From JAGVPT01 sp963827085 (GTDB taxonomy: Bacteria > Bacteroidota > Ignavibacteria > UBA10030 > UBA8401): a DNA stretch of 64,000 bases. The notes below the pieces were generated by a model. It had not been told where the DNA came from. It made no database searches and worked only from the letters and a program-made list of their open reading frames with translations. The stretch lies in contig CAWGZY010000001.1 of the NCBI GenBank assembly GCA_963827085.1, forward strand, positions 434,001 through 498,000. Direction: 5' to 3'. Within the stretch, counting starts at the first letter, position 1. Each line of letters opens with the position of its first letter. Of this stretch, positions 9,886-19,373 are shown piece by piece. Both the position numbers and the translations under genes were made by a program.

Positions 9886-11718
9886 TTACGGTGCTTGTAC
9901 AATCGCGATTTCAAATGGCTGAAGAGTTAGAGCAACGCTGCTGATAACAGGTCCATCGTAACGAACGTATGACGTATCCTCGCTTATGGTGAGCTGCTTG
10001 CCATGGACGAGTTCGTTCCAGCCGGAGGCTGGAATTTTATTTTCGAACCGAAGTGAGAGAGGAGCCGCTTGATCGCTCATATTATAGAGAACGTACTGTT
10101 TATCTCCGAACATGTACATGGCGACACCGCCGGGTCCGGTCAATTGCGCTTGCAAATCCTTCACGAATGGGCGGCGGATAGCGTCAAGAGCCTGGACCGG
10201 GAGCCGTAATAAATCGTAACTATTCTCGGGCATATTGAGAATGTACATTGTTCCTTTGAGGTACTGCGCGCTCAGCAAAACTCCGTAGTCGTAGTCATCC
10301 TGTTCCACTGCAACATCACGCACGTATGGCCAGGTAGTAGTTTCAATTCGAGGAAACACGAAGGGCTTGTCCGCCTTGATAAGTTTCTGGTTCCAGCCGA
10401 GCCGCACTCGAAAATCAGAAGACGAAACAGATTCCCCGACATCCACAAGACTCAATGTATTTTTGAATTCCGTATTCTGCAGTTTCAGCCATAATCCCCA
10501 GGTCATGAACACATCGTGGCCGTCCCGCAGCCGACCGAGCATCTCCTCGGCAAGTTTTGGATCCTGCAGCGAATGAAGGGTGAAAATTGCATTTTGACTT
10601 TCAGCCGGGAATTGAGCGACCGGAGTTAAGGGAATTCCCGCCATGCCGAGGTAGCCGAAAATATTGTATTCACCGGTCGAACCGTAGGGGAGATAGATTG
10701 GAACTCCGCGTGAATGGCCGTTCAGAAGCCCGGCGACCTTGTCGAACTGCGGCAGCATCTCAAGGAAATGAGGATAGACATCGCTTGATGGATTGTCTGG
10801 ATACAGCTGTCCTGCGCACCAGAGGATGACTTCAGGCGTCTCGGCGAGAACGGCCTGCCATACCTGCGCAACATAATCGTTGTCGTCTCCCTTCATATCG
10901 TAATTGTCCAGCCACGACCCGACCCACTTTGCCGGATCGACGCTCGAGAACCATTTTTGGAAAATATAGCCGCTATAGATGGGTATATGCTGGTCATGTG
11001 TCATCCGATTGCGTGTTTCGATGCCGACAGCCATATTGTCGAACTGCAGAGTCTCATGATAAACATCATACCCATTCTCGCGATGCCCCTCGTACCAGTT
11101 GGGATACTTGATAATCACTTTAGCGTTTGGGTTAACTTCTTTCGCGGCGTCGATGATGTATTTTTTTGACTGCTCGAGAATCAGTTTCGTGCGGTAGTCT
11201 GCCCAGCTCTGATTGCCCCGTTCCTTGACGCTCTTTTCGTCTGTTGCCGTGGTGAAAAGCCAATCGTCGAGAATAATATTGTCGAAGACTTTCGCGAGCG
11301 CTTTCATCCGTTTTTCAAGGGAGGCCATGTCGTCTGCATTATTGTAGACCGATGGGCCGCGGCGACCGACGGCTACCATCGAACCCGAGGTTTTAATTCC
11401 CATGGAACGAAACCTGTCCGCTACTTTTTTCATCATTCCGACGTCTATTGCTCCTTCGCTGTTTCCTTCAAGGTAAACTTTGTAGGGTTTTACAGGAGCA
11501 AAATAAGCGATGGTCTTTTCAAATTGCGCAGAATCTACAAGAAGATGTTCAATGTCCTCGTACGTGAAATAGATTGCGTAATTTACGTGTGCCCACCCAT
11601 TGCTTACCGCTGAGTTTTGGGCATAGGTTTGGGCAAAGGGAATCCCTGCATTCAAAAGGAGGAAGACTGTAAGCCATTTGAGGCGGAAGTTATTAAACTT
11701 CAGCATAACATTTTTCAT
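9886..11718 (-). CDS. Large secreted protein, possibly glycoside hydrolase-like, family not recognised
   Basis: The 610-residue product starts at 11718, where GGAG lies just upstream (an ATG at 11730 is the alternative), and begins with a signal peptide ending near FAQTYAQ. Residues about 35-330 look like an alternating alpha/beta barrel, with motifs such as YKVYLEGN, DNIILDDWLF, AKVIIKYPNWYEGH and VILWCAGQLY. The C-terminal part has beta-rich stretches (GGVAMYMFGDKQYVLYN). Acidic residues at strand ends (LDDW, YLEGN) would suit a glycosidase, but I do not recognise the family. The neighbouring GH31, GH3 and GH42 genes support a role in glycan degradation. Confidence 0.65.
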   Translation of the reverse strand: MKNVMLKFNNFRLKWLTVFLLLNAGIPFAQTYAQNSAVSNGWAHVNYAIYFTYEDIEHLLVDSAQFEKTIAYFAPVKPYKVYLEGNSEGAIDVGMMKKVADRFRSMGIKTSGSMVAVGRRGPSVYNNADDMASLEKRMKALAKVFDNIILDDWLFTTATDEKSVKERGNQSWADYRTKLILEQSKKYIIDAAKEVNPNAKVIIKYPNWYEGHRENGYDVYHETLQFDNMAVGIETRNRMTHDQHIPIYSGYIFQKWFSSVDPAKWVGSWLDNYDMKGDDNDYVAQVWQAVLAETPEVILWCAGQLYPDNPSSDVYPHFLEMLPQFDKVAGLLNGHSRGVPIYLPYGSTGEYNIFGYLGMAGIPLTPVAQFPAESQNAIFTLHSLQDPKLAEEMLGRLRDGHDVFMTWGLWLKLQNTEFKNTLSLVDVGESVSSSDFRVRLGWNQKLIKADKPFVFPRIETTTWPYVRDVAVEQDDYDYGVLLSAQYLKGTMYILNMPENSYDLLRLPVQALDAIRRPFVKDLQAQLTGPGGVAMYMFGDKQYVLYNMSDQAAPLSLRFENKIPASGWNELVHGKQLTISEDTSYVRYDGPVISSVALTLQPFEIAIVQAP

Positions 11719-11984
11719 TGAACGCTCCATGTTGATGATCGTTGAGTAACGGCAGCTGTACGGAATATAGCAGACTGGTGCCACAAATTCTCTTTGAATC
11801 GTTGAATTGAATGTTTTCCACCAATTTCTTGTAATTACACAGAGAGAAGGTGCAAAAAATTAACAATAATCTCAATCTTTTTTCTTGTTGGAGGGCGTTT
11901 CACGTCGATTAATGGTAGGCAGCACGATTCTTCTTTAAGGGAGCAGACAGATAGCAATCACATTTGGTATTGATTGATGCAGCG

Positions 11985-12273
11985 TTACTTCTCTTTCATC
12001 GTATGAAATAATCCGGCCTGGATTTTCCAACCGGTGTCCATTGCGAACTCAATCCACGTAAAATATTCCATAGGAAATGTATTCTTTTTCAGCGGCGTCG
12101 CTTTTCCCCCGGTACAAACTCAACGGTGTTTCAAGGTCGATGGCCGTTACGGTTACATTGTCATCCAATTTTTCAGCCGGACGATGAATCAGCAATGTCC
12201 CCGGAATGTTCAATCAGGTGGCGCCGCCAATAATTTTGTAGACAAGAATCGAACTTTTCACCCGCATCTCTAA
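11985..12273 (-). pseudogene. Decayed coding remnant between the unassigned protein and GH31
   Basis: Read on the minus strand, this gap still shows protein-like sequence (IPGTLLIHRPAEKLDDNV, then TAIDLETPLSLYRGKSDAAE, then WIEFAMDTGWKIQAGLFH). It is interrupted by an in-frame stop near 12214 and a frameshift near 12055 before a final stop at 11985-11987. No full reading frame exists. It is probably the end of a lost gene of the glycan cluster; the family was not identified. Confidence 0.4.
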
Positions 12274-12279
12274 CAGCTC

Positions 12280-15200
12280 TCAATCCCTCAGCACTTCGAT
12301 TCTTTTTCCGTTGTACGACACCGTAGCGTCAACCCGGGTCTCAGATTCCAATCCGGCGCCGTGATGGTCTCCAACCCAAATCACATGAAATGTTCTGTGT
12401 TTCAACATGCCTGGAAATTCTCCACGACGGTCGCCGATGATGAGCCTGTTTTTCTTTTCATCCCATCGGATTGGAATCGTCGCATAGGATCCTTTTTCAT
12501 AATTGAAATTGTCGTTCTCATCTTCGTACAAAGAAAACGAGCCGTTGGCTCCGGGATACACCCGCAGTTCTATGACACCGTTTGTTTTTTCCTCGGCGTA
12601 TTGGATGAAAGGCCCCATCGGAACGATCGATCCGGCTTTGACAAAGAGGGGAATCGTCTCAAGCGGCGCTGCCGCATCGATTGTTTGATTTGGTCCGTAT
12701 TTTACCCCGGTCCAAAAATCGACCCAACCTCCTTCCGTTTTCGGCAAATACACCTTTCTTGAGTGCGCGTTTTGCTCGACAACGGGGGAGACGAGAAATT
12801 CATTTCCAAACATGAACTGATCTTTAATGTCGTACACATTTGTATCGTTCCTAAAATCCATCACAAGAGCGCGGTAGATCGTAAAATCATTCATCGTCAC
12901 TTTTGCACCAAGAGAGTAAATATACGGCATCAACCGGTAACGCAGGTTTGTGTATTTCGTCAGGAGCGCTACCGTGCTGCTGTCATAATTCCAGAATTCG
13001 GTTTTCCTGCAGCCATGCACCCGAAGGATGGGGAGAAACGTTCCGTACTGGTACCATCGCACAAGCAATTCGGGATACTCGGGTGAATCGGCAAACTTAT
13101 AAGGGACGAATCCGCCGATGTCAACTGTCCAGTATGGCAAACCTGTTATGCAATAATTTAATCCGGCAGGAATTTCCTTGCGGTAGGTGTCCCAATCCGG
13201 GCTGACATCTCCGTTCCATGTTGTTGCGGCATAGCGCTGCTGACCGACAAAGGAAGAGCGAGTTAAAATATACGGACGCTTCGCGCTTCCGGTCGAGAGT
13301 TGTCCCTCGTAAACACCTTTCTTCGACATAAACGGATACGCATTCAGATAGCGGTTGCCGGTTCCCATTGCAGTGTGTGCCCGTGAAAAATCATATCCCC
13401 ACTCCGGCTCAGAAGCGTCCATCCACCAGCCGTCGAATCCAAGTTTGAAGAGTCGTTCGTTCATGAAGCTCCAGAAGAGTTTCCTGGCAGACGGATTGAA
13501 CGGATCGTACGCGGCATTCGGCAGTTCATTTTGAAGAACGACTCCCTCATTCGTATTCGCAGCGGTATTTTGAAGTCCAAGCAAGAATCCCTTTGCATTC
13601 ATGCTGTCGTACACATCGGTCCCCTTGTTAATTCGCGGCCATACGGAAATAATGGTGTGCGCGTGCTGATTGTGAATGTGATCCACCATCGCTTTCGGGT
13701 TTGCATAACGGGCAGAATCGAAAAGATGCGATCCCCATAAATTGTCGGGATACAGCGGCCAGTATTCGGCATCCTGCACGACGACGTCGAGCGGAATTTT
13801 CCGTTCCCGGTAACCGTCGATCACGCTTTGGATCTTTTCCTGCGTTTTCCAGCCGTACTGACTCATAAACAGGCCGTATGCCCATTTTGGATAAAGTGGA
13901 GCTTTGCCGGTAATCGTTCTTACTCCGGAAACGATCTCATCCGCCTCGGGCCCATAGATAAAATAATAATCGATTGCATCTGCAATTTGCGATTTGAACG
14001 ACATCTCTCCGGCCATCTCTGGGGTTCGGCAGGAGAGCGCTATTTGATTGAGAAAATGATTATCAGTGTCCGTCAACCCCGCACTCCACGACAATCGCGC
14101 ATAAGCGCCGCCGCCGTCTTGATAATACTCGATGTCAATGTCGTACACTTTTCCCGAATCAATATCCATGACGTAGCTGTCGGTTTCAGGCGAACGGTCT
14201 CTCCAGTCGTCGATGACTTTCTTCCCGTCGATGAATAGCCGCACGCCGTCGTCGGTCGTCGCATCGATCGAAACACCTTTGACCGTTGCGGGAGCGATCA
14301 GTTTGCCCGTCCATCGAACAGAGTATTCGACCGTTTTGAAATCCTTTTTCGGCGAGCCGTTCCCCCAATCGAAATCGATCACCGAGTCGACTCGTGTGAA
14401 CGATGGCGGCCCCTCAAGTTTCATGTTCGGGAAATATTCCCCTTTCAATCCATGCTCGCCCGGTTTTCCTCCGGCCGGAAGTAAAAACTGAGAAGAAATT
14501 ACAGGAGTAATTCTTGTCGCAAGGTTTTTTATGTTAAAGGTATACGGTTTTCCGGCTTGAAGGTCCGCTTTAATGATTGACGGAGAGTAGCCGACGCCTG
14601 CAACGAGGCTAAACACTTTTTTCCCATCCAGCGTCATCTCGATCGGCGAGGAACCCGGGCGGTCGAGGATAAAGGTATACGTTCCGGAGGTCGGAGGAAC
14701 AAATCGAGCGCCGATATTATTATTGTCGATGCGTTTCAATTGAATGTTCTCCCTGCTGGAATTGAACTCCGTGTAAGAATAGTTATCCCAGAATAAACCG
14801 TATCCTTGATTGGAAACAATGACCGGGCTTGCGATGGCGGTGTTTTGCTGCTTCATTCGCATGTATCCGTTCTTCCAGTTCATCACATCGAATTGATATT
14901 GGCCGAGGCCGAAGATCGCTTCGTTTGCAGGCGATGAAAATTTTTGTTCTACGATCCATGCCGTATCGCCGGGGGAGTGCGATTCTGCAAATGTGCTTCC
15001 GTTCTTTTGTTCCCCCAAAAGAAGGCTGCCGTTCGTATCGAAAAATTTTATTCCTCCATCGGCTTTGTTGATCGTTATCGTCATTTTAGAAGTCTTCATC
15101 GTATATTCGTTTGCAGATTCCTTGAGAGAATATATGCCCGTCGGTTTTAGATTGTCGACTTCCGACAGGCTTTTTCTCTGCGGAAGTTGATCTGTTGGGG

Positions 15201-15357
15201 ATTTGATGACCTGGACAATATCATCTTGAATCACACGAAGCTTCATGATGCCCTGGGGCGTGCGAAGGACAACTCCGTCTTTTGTTTTTTCGACAACAGT
15301 GCCCGCCAAGCCCGGCGTGCAGAGCATAAGAAAGAAGAATACTATTTTAATTCTCAC
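12280..15357 (-). CDS. GH31-family alpha-xylosidase/alpha-glucosidase-like enzyme with inserted PA14 domain
   Basis: The product is 1025 residues with a signal peptide (ending near PGLAGT), a GH31 N-terminal beta domain, and an inserted PA14 domain at about residues 305-440 (GLKGEYFPNMKL ... DDGVRLFIDGKKVIDDW). The catalytic barrel follows with YPKWAYGLFMSQYGW, VVQDAEYWPLYPDN and DGWWMDASEPEWG, where the Asp of WWMDASEP is the expected nucleophile. PA14-bearing GH31 enzymes of Bacteroidota include xyloglucan alpha-xylosidases, so release of alpha-xylosyl units is likely but not proven. It is the first gene of the minus-strand cluster. AGGAG lies just above the start. Confidence 0.92.
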   Translation of the reverse strand: MRIKIVFFFLMLCTPGLAGTVVEKTKDGVVLRTPQGIMKLRVIQDDIVQVIKSPTDQLPQRKSLSEVDNLKPTGIYSLKESANEYTMKTSKMTITINKADGGIKFFDTNGSLLLGEQKNGSTFAESHSPGDTAWIVEQKFSSPANEAIFGLGQYQFDVMNWKNGYMRMKQQNTAIASPVIVSNQGYGLFWDNYSYTEFNSSRENIQLKRIDNNNIGARFVPPTSGTYTFILDRPGSSPIEMTLDGKKVFSLVAGVGYSPSIIKADLQAGKPYTFNIKNLATRITPVISSQFLLPAGGKPGEHGLKGEYFPNMKLEGPPSFTRVDSVIDFDWGNGSPKKDFKTVEYSVRWTGKLIAPATVKGVSIDATTDDGVRLFIDGKKVIDDWRDRSPETDSYVMDIDSGKVYDIDIEYYQDGGGAYARLSWSAGLTDTDNHFLNQIALSCRTPEMAGEMSFKSQIADAIDYYFIYGPEADEIVSGVRTITGKAPLYPKWAYGLFMSQYGWKTQEKIQSVIDGYRERKIPLDVVVQDAEYWPLYPDNLWGSHLFDSARYANPKAMVDHIHNQHAHTIISVWPRINKGTDVYDSMNAKGFLLGLQNTAANTNEGVVLQNELPNAAYDPFNPSARKLFWSFMNERLFKLGFDGWWMDASEPEWGYDFSRAHTAMGTGNRYLNAYPFMSKKGVYEGQLSTGSAKRPYILTRSSFVGQQRYAATTWNGDVSPDWDTYRKEIPAGLNYCITGLPYWTVDIGGFVPYKFADSPEYPELLVRWYQYGTFLPILRVHGCRKTEFWNYDSSTVALLTKYTNLRYRLMPYIYSLGAKVTMNDFTIYRALVMDFRNDTNVYDIKDQFMFGNEFLVSPVVEQNAHSRKVYLPKTEGGWVDFWTGVKYGPNQTIDAAAPLETIPLFVKAGSIVPMGPFIQYAEEKTNGVIELRVYPGANGSFSLYEDENDNFNYEKGSYATIPIRWDEKKNRLIIGDRRGEFPGMLKHRTFHVIWVGDHHGAGLESETRVDATVSYNGKRIEVLRD

Positions 15358-15423
15358 AGGAGAGCCTTTTATTCAATTTGCAGAATTGTGGTTTATTCAT
15401 TTTCGTGCCGCTCATAAAAAATT

Positions 15424-15786
15424 TTATGCCGTTTGCCAAAGTTCGATCGGATTACCTTCGGGGTCATTAAGACGGGTAAATTGGCCGTTGGGGTAATTCG
15501 TTGGGTCAATGTGAACGGCGATGCCGGCCTCCCGCAATTGTGAAACCATCGCGTTGAGATCCCGAACGCGAAATTTGACCATCCACTTTTGATTGGTGTC
15601 CCCAAAATAATTAGTCGTTTCCGGAAACGGCGCAAATACAGTCGGTCTGGCTTCCTGCTGCCAGGGCAATTCATTATAATCCGACGGGGTAAGCGCAATG
15701 CCCAGATGCTCCTTGTACCATAAGGGAAGTTTTTCGGGATCCCGAGCCCTGAAGAACAACCCTCCAAGGCCGATCACTTTTTCCAT
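15424..15786 (-). CDS. VOC-family (glyoxalase/bleomycin-resistance fold) protein
   Basis: A 120-residue protein with the two beta-alpha-beta-beta-beta units of the vicinal oxygen chelate fold: GLGGLFFRARDPEKLPLWYK at the N-terminus and KFRVRDLNAMVSQLREAGI followed by RLNDPEGNPIELWQ at the C-terminus. The final ELW Glu is a typical metal-ligand position. Members bind metals or small toxic compounds; the substrate is unknown. GGAGA precedes the start. It is the first of a long run of small unrelated minus-strand genes that probably represents an old integron cassette region. Confidence 0.85.
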   Translation of the reverse strand: MEKVIGLGGLFFRARDPEKLPLWYKEHLGIALTPSDYNELPWQQEARPTVFAPFPETTNYFGDTNQKWMVKFRVRDLNAMVSQLREAGIAVHIDPTNYPNGQFTRLNDPEGNPIELWQTA

Positions 15787-15816
15787 ATCGATTTCTCCGA
15801 TGATACCTTTGATTAA

Positions 15817-16269
15817 CTATCCATCGGGTAAAAGAGATTTATCAAATACGTCCTGAGTTTTTTTCGACACATATCCGAGCTTTTTGTAGAACGCATGTGC
15901 TTCGGCACGCACAATATTTGTCCGAACACGAATTCGGCCGCATTTTTTTTTGTTTGCCCAATGTTCTGCCGCCGCGACGAGTTGTCTGCCGATTCCCGAG
16001 CCGCGATGTGACTCGGCTACAACAATGCCCCGAATTTCCGCAAACGATTCACTTTCCAAAGTCTCAATCGTGGAAACGTGAATCCAGCCGAGAAGACCAT
16101 TATGTTCTGCAACAACGATCTTATGGCGTGGATCGGAAAGGAGCAATCCTAACCGGCGTTCCATCTGTGCAGAGGTTGTTGGATATCCAAGCTCTCCTGC
16201 AAGTGCCGCGAGCATCGGCGCATCGGATGCTTGTGCATCCCGAAATGCGACATTCTGTTTCTTTCCCAT
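15817..16269 (-). CDS. GNAT-family N-acetyltransferase
   Basis: A 150-residue protein with the GNAT fold: VAFRDAQASDAPMLAALAGE at the start, the central strand EIRGIVVAESHRGSGIGRQL containing the acetyl-CoA loop (RGSGIG), and the closing motif VRAEAHAFYKKLGY. The acceptor is unknown. AAGGAAAGG lies upstream of the start. The bases just upstream (16285-16295) read GCTTAACGGAC, the same string that opens the well-preserved attC sites further right. Confidence 0.9.
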   Translation of the reverse strand: MGKKQNVAFRDAQASDAPMLAALAGELGYPTTSAQMERRLGLLLSDPRHKIVVAEHNGLLGWIHVSTIETLESESFAEIRGIVVAESHRGSGIGRQLVAAAEHWANKKKCGRIRVRTNIVRAEAHAFYKKLGYVSKKTQDVFDKSLLPDG

Positions 16270-16284
16270 GCCTTTCCTTTCAGC

Positions 16285-16295
16285 GCTTAACGGAC
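16285..16295 (-). repeat. Candidate attC relic (R' end)
   Basis: GCTTAACGGAC matches the R'-end of the attC sites at 59665 and elsewhere (GCTTAACGGACC). It sits just upstream of the GNAT start, exactly where an attC R' end would lie. The rest of the site is lost. Confidence 0.45.
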
Positions 16296-16317
16296 TAGGA
16301 TTACGCCAGCGGCAGTA

Positions 16318-16746
16318 TCAGTCAGGTTTGATCGATTTGTTTCTAGGATTTGTTTTAAGCTCTGCGAATGAGATTGCGGCACCGCAGATGATTCCGAGGA
16401 TTATCGTTTTGATAATCTCTGCAACAATGAGAGAAAGAGAAAAAGCAAACGATCCGTACCAATCGAGAAACCGATACAGCCCCGTAAGAAGGCCGAGTAT
16501 CGATCCGATAGTTATTCCGGATTTGAGGCTTCGCTTTTGATCTGGGACGTGGATGTAAAAGAATCCAACTATGAGCGCGAATGCAACTTCGCTGAGAAAA
16601 TTAAATACCGGTTGTGATGATTCCCTTTGGGTCGGGCAAACATCTCCATGCGGATTTATGGACAAAAAGTCGCGCCATAATCTTTCAAAGAAAAGCTGCA
16701 GAACGGAAGCCGCAGCAACGCCGATATATAGCCATTTGCGTTTCAT
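16318..16746 (-). CDS. Small integral membrane protein of unknown function
   Basis: A 142-residue protein with about four hydrophobic segments (near residues 5-22, 48-66, 78-95 and 100-130). The loop between the first two carries NPHGDVCPTQRES. I do not recognise a family. It is a stand-alone minus-strand gene in the old cassette-like run left of intI, with short gaps to unrelated neighbours. Confidence 0.7.
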   Translation of the reverse strand: MKRKWLYIGVAAASVLQLFFERLWRDFLSINPHGDVCPTQRESSQPVFNFLSEVAFALIVGFFYIHVPDQKRSLKSGITIGSILGLLTGLYRFLDWYGSFAFSLSLIVAEIIKTIILGIICGAAISFAELKTNPRNKSIKPD

Positions 16747-16906
16747 TGTATCTCAGTCCTGCAATAGTATCCTTTGTGTAATCCAGAAAGCACCCCGTGC
16801 AAAGACGCAAAGTCGCAAATTAATGCCAAAAGTCAATCCTCGTGCCTTTCCGACTTGGCGCGGAACAATTTATCACATCTCTCACGCCATATATTTTTGC
16901 CTTCGC

Positions 16907-17479
16907 CTATCGGACTTCGATATCATATTTGTCCAAAAGTCCAACAATTCCTGTCATCGAAAACTTCGCTTTTGTGATACGATTTTTTTCGGGGTCGATT
17001 GAATAATTATATGATGTCCGAAAGTCTGCTTTTTTCAAGTTTGTTCTGTCAAACTTGGCTCTTGCCAGGTCGCAATTGTCAAACATTGAGCCGCTCAGGT
17101 CGCATTCGGCAAAATCCACTTCCCGAAGAGTACAATTCTTAAATCGTGTCTTCTTTAAGCTCAGCTTGTAGAAGGAGGAGAGGTTGAGGATACAGCTTTC
17201 AAAGCCAACGGAAAATGATAAACCATGACAATATTCAAAATGCAATCCCAGGAGTTTGCATTCCTTGAACATAACGTTTCTCATGGTCGATTTTGTCATC
17301 ACAGCCATGCTGAGATCGCAGCCGTTGAATTCACATCCCGAAAAACTGATGTTTGATAAATTAGTATTTGTGAAAATACAATTTACAAACGTGCAGTTCT
17401 CATAATCGTCATTGGTCAGGCCATTGTTGGAAAAATCAACCTTCGTGAAAAGCTTTTCCTCGATAATGGAATTGCTCAT
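16907..17479 (-). CDS. Pentapeptide-repeat protein
   Basis: A 190-residue protein made largely of A(D/N)LXX-type pentapeptide repeats, e.g. NCTFVNCIFTNTNLSNISF, GCDLSMAVM, NCTLREVDFAECDLSGSMFD and CDLARAKFDRTNLKKADF. Such sequences form right-handed quadrilateral beta helices. Some (Qnr, MfpA) protect DNA gyrase from quinolones, and Qnr-type genes occur in integrons, but this sequence is short and that role is not shown. It lies between a membrane protein and a phosphoesterase, with 15 bases to the latter. Confidence 0.85.
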   Translation of the reverse strand: MSNSIIEEKLFTKVDFSNNGLTNDDYENCTFVNCIFTNTNLSNISFSGCEFNGCDLSMAVMTKSTMRNVMFKECKLLGLHFEYCHGLSFSVGFESCILNLSSFYKLSLKKTRFKNCTLREVDFAECDLSGSMFDNCDLARAKFDRTNLKKADFRTSYNYSIDPEKNRITKAKFSMTGIVGLLDKYDIEVR

Positions 17480-17494
17480 TCTCTTGTCAAAAGT

Positions 17495-18235
17495 TTATTG
17501 CGTCATACAGCCGGTTTCGAGGGCGATTGCCCAATCCGGGCGGTTATTCTTGCGTGCCCGATCCGCCGCTTCATGGAATTCATACATGACGGAAATCAAT
17601 TCCACAGTCCACGTTTCGTCATACTGTAAGATTGCGTACCGTGCATGGGGTGAACCTGATTCGATGACGTGCGGTTCGGGCAATTCATCTTTATATGCCG
17701 GTAATCCGACACTGCCAGGATTTACGATGAGAATGTTTTCATCAACCTCGACAACTCTTTGGACATGCGTATGTCCGCACAGCATCACGGGAGATATCGT
17801 CTTGCCGAGCCTTTTTTTGATCTCGCTCCTGGATGCAAGCGCAGCTTTGCCGTGTTGAACGGTTTCCAATAAGTATTCTGTATCGTTTGACGGTGTGCCA
17901 TGAAAAAGGAGGACGTTTTCATCTACTCGAACATTTGCCGGTAAATGACGCAGCCATTCTTTTTCCAAATCGTTGAGGACGTCGAATGCATATTTATCTG
18001 ACAAACCGTGGGTGCGCGGATCTTGTGCGACGAGCTGCCTGTCGTGGTTTCCCGAAATCTGTATCCAATCTTGTCTCATTAAAAACTGAATTGTCTCTTT
18101 GGGCCAAAGGGGGCCGGAAATATGATCTCCGAGGTTGACGATTGTATCGACCTGCCTCCTTACAATATCTTGCACAACTGCTTCGAGGGCAAGAATATTT
18201 CCATGGATGTCTGAAATAGCTGCGATTGTTTTCAT
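17495..18235 (-). CDS. Metallophosphoesterase (calcineurin-like, YfcE-type)
   Basis: A 246-residue cytoplasmic protein with the calcineurin-like metal motifs in order: ISDIHGN (D, H), VNLGDHISG (GD), QISGNHDRQL (GNHD), LFHGTP (H) and LCGHTHVQRV (GHTH). All two-metal ligands are present. Such enzymes hydrolyse phosphodiesters or phosphomonoesters; the substrate is unknown. GGAG lies three bases before the ATG. A GTTAACGGACCC string at 18263-18274, upstream of the start, resembles the R' end of attC sites. Confidence 0.92.
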   Translation of the reverse strand: MKTIAAISDIHGNILALEAVVQDIVRRQVDTIVNLGDHISGPLWPKETIQFLMRQDWIQISGNHDRQLVAQDPRTHGLSDKYAFDVLNDLEKEWLRHLPANVRVDENVLLFHGTPSNDTEYLLETVQHGKAALASRSEIKKRLGKTISPVMLCGHTHVQRVVEVDENILIVNPGSVGLPAYKDELPEPHVIESGSPHARYAILQYDETWTVELISVMYEFHEAADRARKNNRPDWAIALETGCMTQ

Positions 18236-18261
18236 CGCTCCACGTATCGATAGATTTGTCG

Positions 18262-18297
18262 TGTTAACGGACCCAATTTCTTACCCTCCGGTTACTC
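18262..18297 (-). repeat. Candidate attC relic
   Basis: TGTTAACGGACCC at 18262-18274 resembles the attC R' end, and GTTACTC at 18291-18297 resembles R''. The stop codon of the upstream minus-strand gene (18292-18294) lies inside the R''-like heptamer, as in the intact cassettes. The centre is deleted. Confidence 0.45.
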
Positions 18298-19182
18298 TTT
18301 TATTCCTACAAGTATCCCAATCGGCTTGAGGAAATACTTTTTATCTTTTGCTATGTCATAACGAATGAGCATAGCCTTTCCCTTCTTAGAATGTGCGTAA
18401 TCGGTATAACCGATATAAAGACTATCGCGAGAAAGAAGACATGCGTTGACATCTTCTCTCTTTTTGAAAAGCCGTGTCGTCTTCCGGCCGGAGCAAACAA
18501 ACACATTGCTTGGTGGTCCTTCGAATTCCTTAAACATTGAGCGACTATCATCTCCACAAATAAATGCAAACGCGCTATCGCTCAGAAACAGCATTTGCGC
18601 TCCGGGGACAGTAAACTCCATGCTGCTGTCGGGCGGCAGGAAAAACCGATTGGAGTGCTCGTAGAGGTTGTATTCTATCACCTTATTAAGAGTCTGAAAA
18701 AGAAGGAGCGAATCTGAGCGCCAGCCAAAGGCACAGTAACTTTCGCCCGCCGCTGCGGGTGCAACATCATACTGTATAGTTTGCTTAATGCGATCATAGA
18801 GCGCGGTCTTCCATTCACCATGTTCAGGGAGATAACTGAAAGCGATAAGACTGTTGGACGGAGAAATCGAAGCTCCAAAGTTGAACTGTGTGTTGGACTT
18901 AATAATAGTGACCTTTCCGTCGAGCATTGAGAAATATCCTACCTCTCGTTCGGGGCGGGACTCGTCTGCAACGGCCGATTTTGTGAAACAAATGAAATTG
19001 CAGTCTCGACTCATGCTGACATCCTGGATCATAAAAGGCGCCCGCCAAATCGTATCCATCGTACTTTGATCTTCCGAGCATCGGATGATTGTAGAGTCTT
19101 TCTGGAAGTAGAGATCTCCCGCCTGTGTAAAGAGAGTGAGTGTTGAAGAAATGAGTATCAATATGAGCAAAGTCCGGATCAT
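18292..19182 (-). CDS. Secreted protein of unknown function with propeller-like repeats
   Basis: A 296-residue protein with a signal peptide (MIRTLLILILISSTLTLFTQ). The rest is beta-rich, with short repeats such as SRDCNFICFTKSA, SPSNSLIAFSYLP, LSDSAFAFICGDD and LSRDSLYIGYTDY that resemble WD40-like blades. No catalytic motif was seen. No clear ribosome site precedes the start. Confidence 0.65.
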   Translation of the reverse strand: MIRTLLILILISSTLTLFTQAGDLYFQKDSTIIRCSEDQSTMDTIWRAPFMIQDVSMSRDCNFICFTKSAVADESRPEREVGYFSMLDGKVTIIKSNTQFNFGASISPSNSLIAFSYLPEHGEWKTALYDRIKQTIQYDVAPAAAGESYCAFGWRSDSLLLFQTLNKVIEYNLYEHSNRFFLPPDSSMEFTVPGAQMLFLSDSAFAFICGDDSRSMFKEFEGPPSNVFVCSGRKTTRLFKKREDVNACLLSRDSLYIGYTDYAHSKKGKAMLIRYDIAKDKKYFLKPIGILVGIKE

Positions 19183-19373
19183 AGTTATTCTGCAGGGTTA
19201 AGTATGTCGCTGCATGAAAAGTCGTAAAATGGCTCTGTAAGTTTTCGAATCTTTGAACAGAGGAATGCGTTTTCCACGTGGTGAAATTGTCGAGGCCGAT
19301 TTTTTCAGGTTTCGCGAATATCTTGTGCCCGCCGTTTCTTCGCGGGTGCGGCTTATTTCGCCGCTTTCATTAA

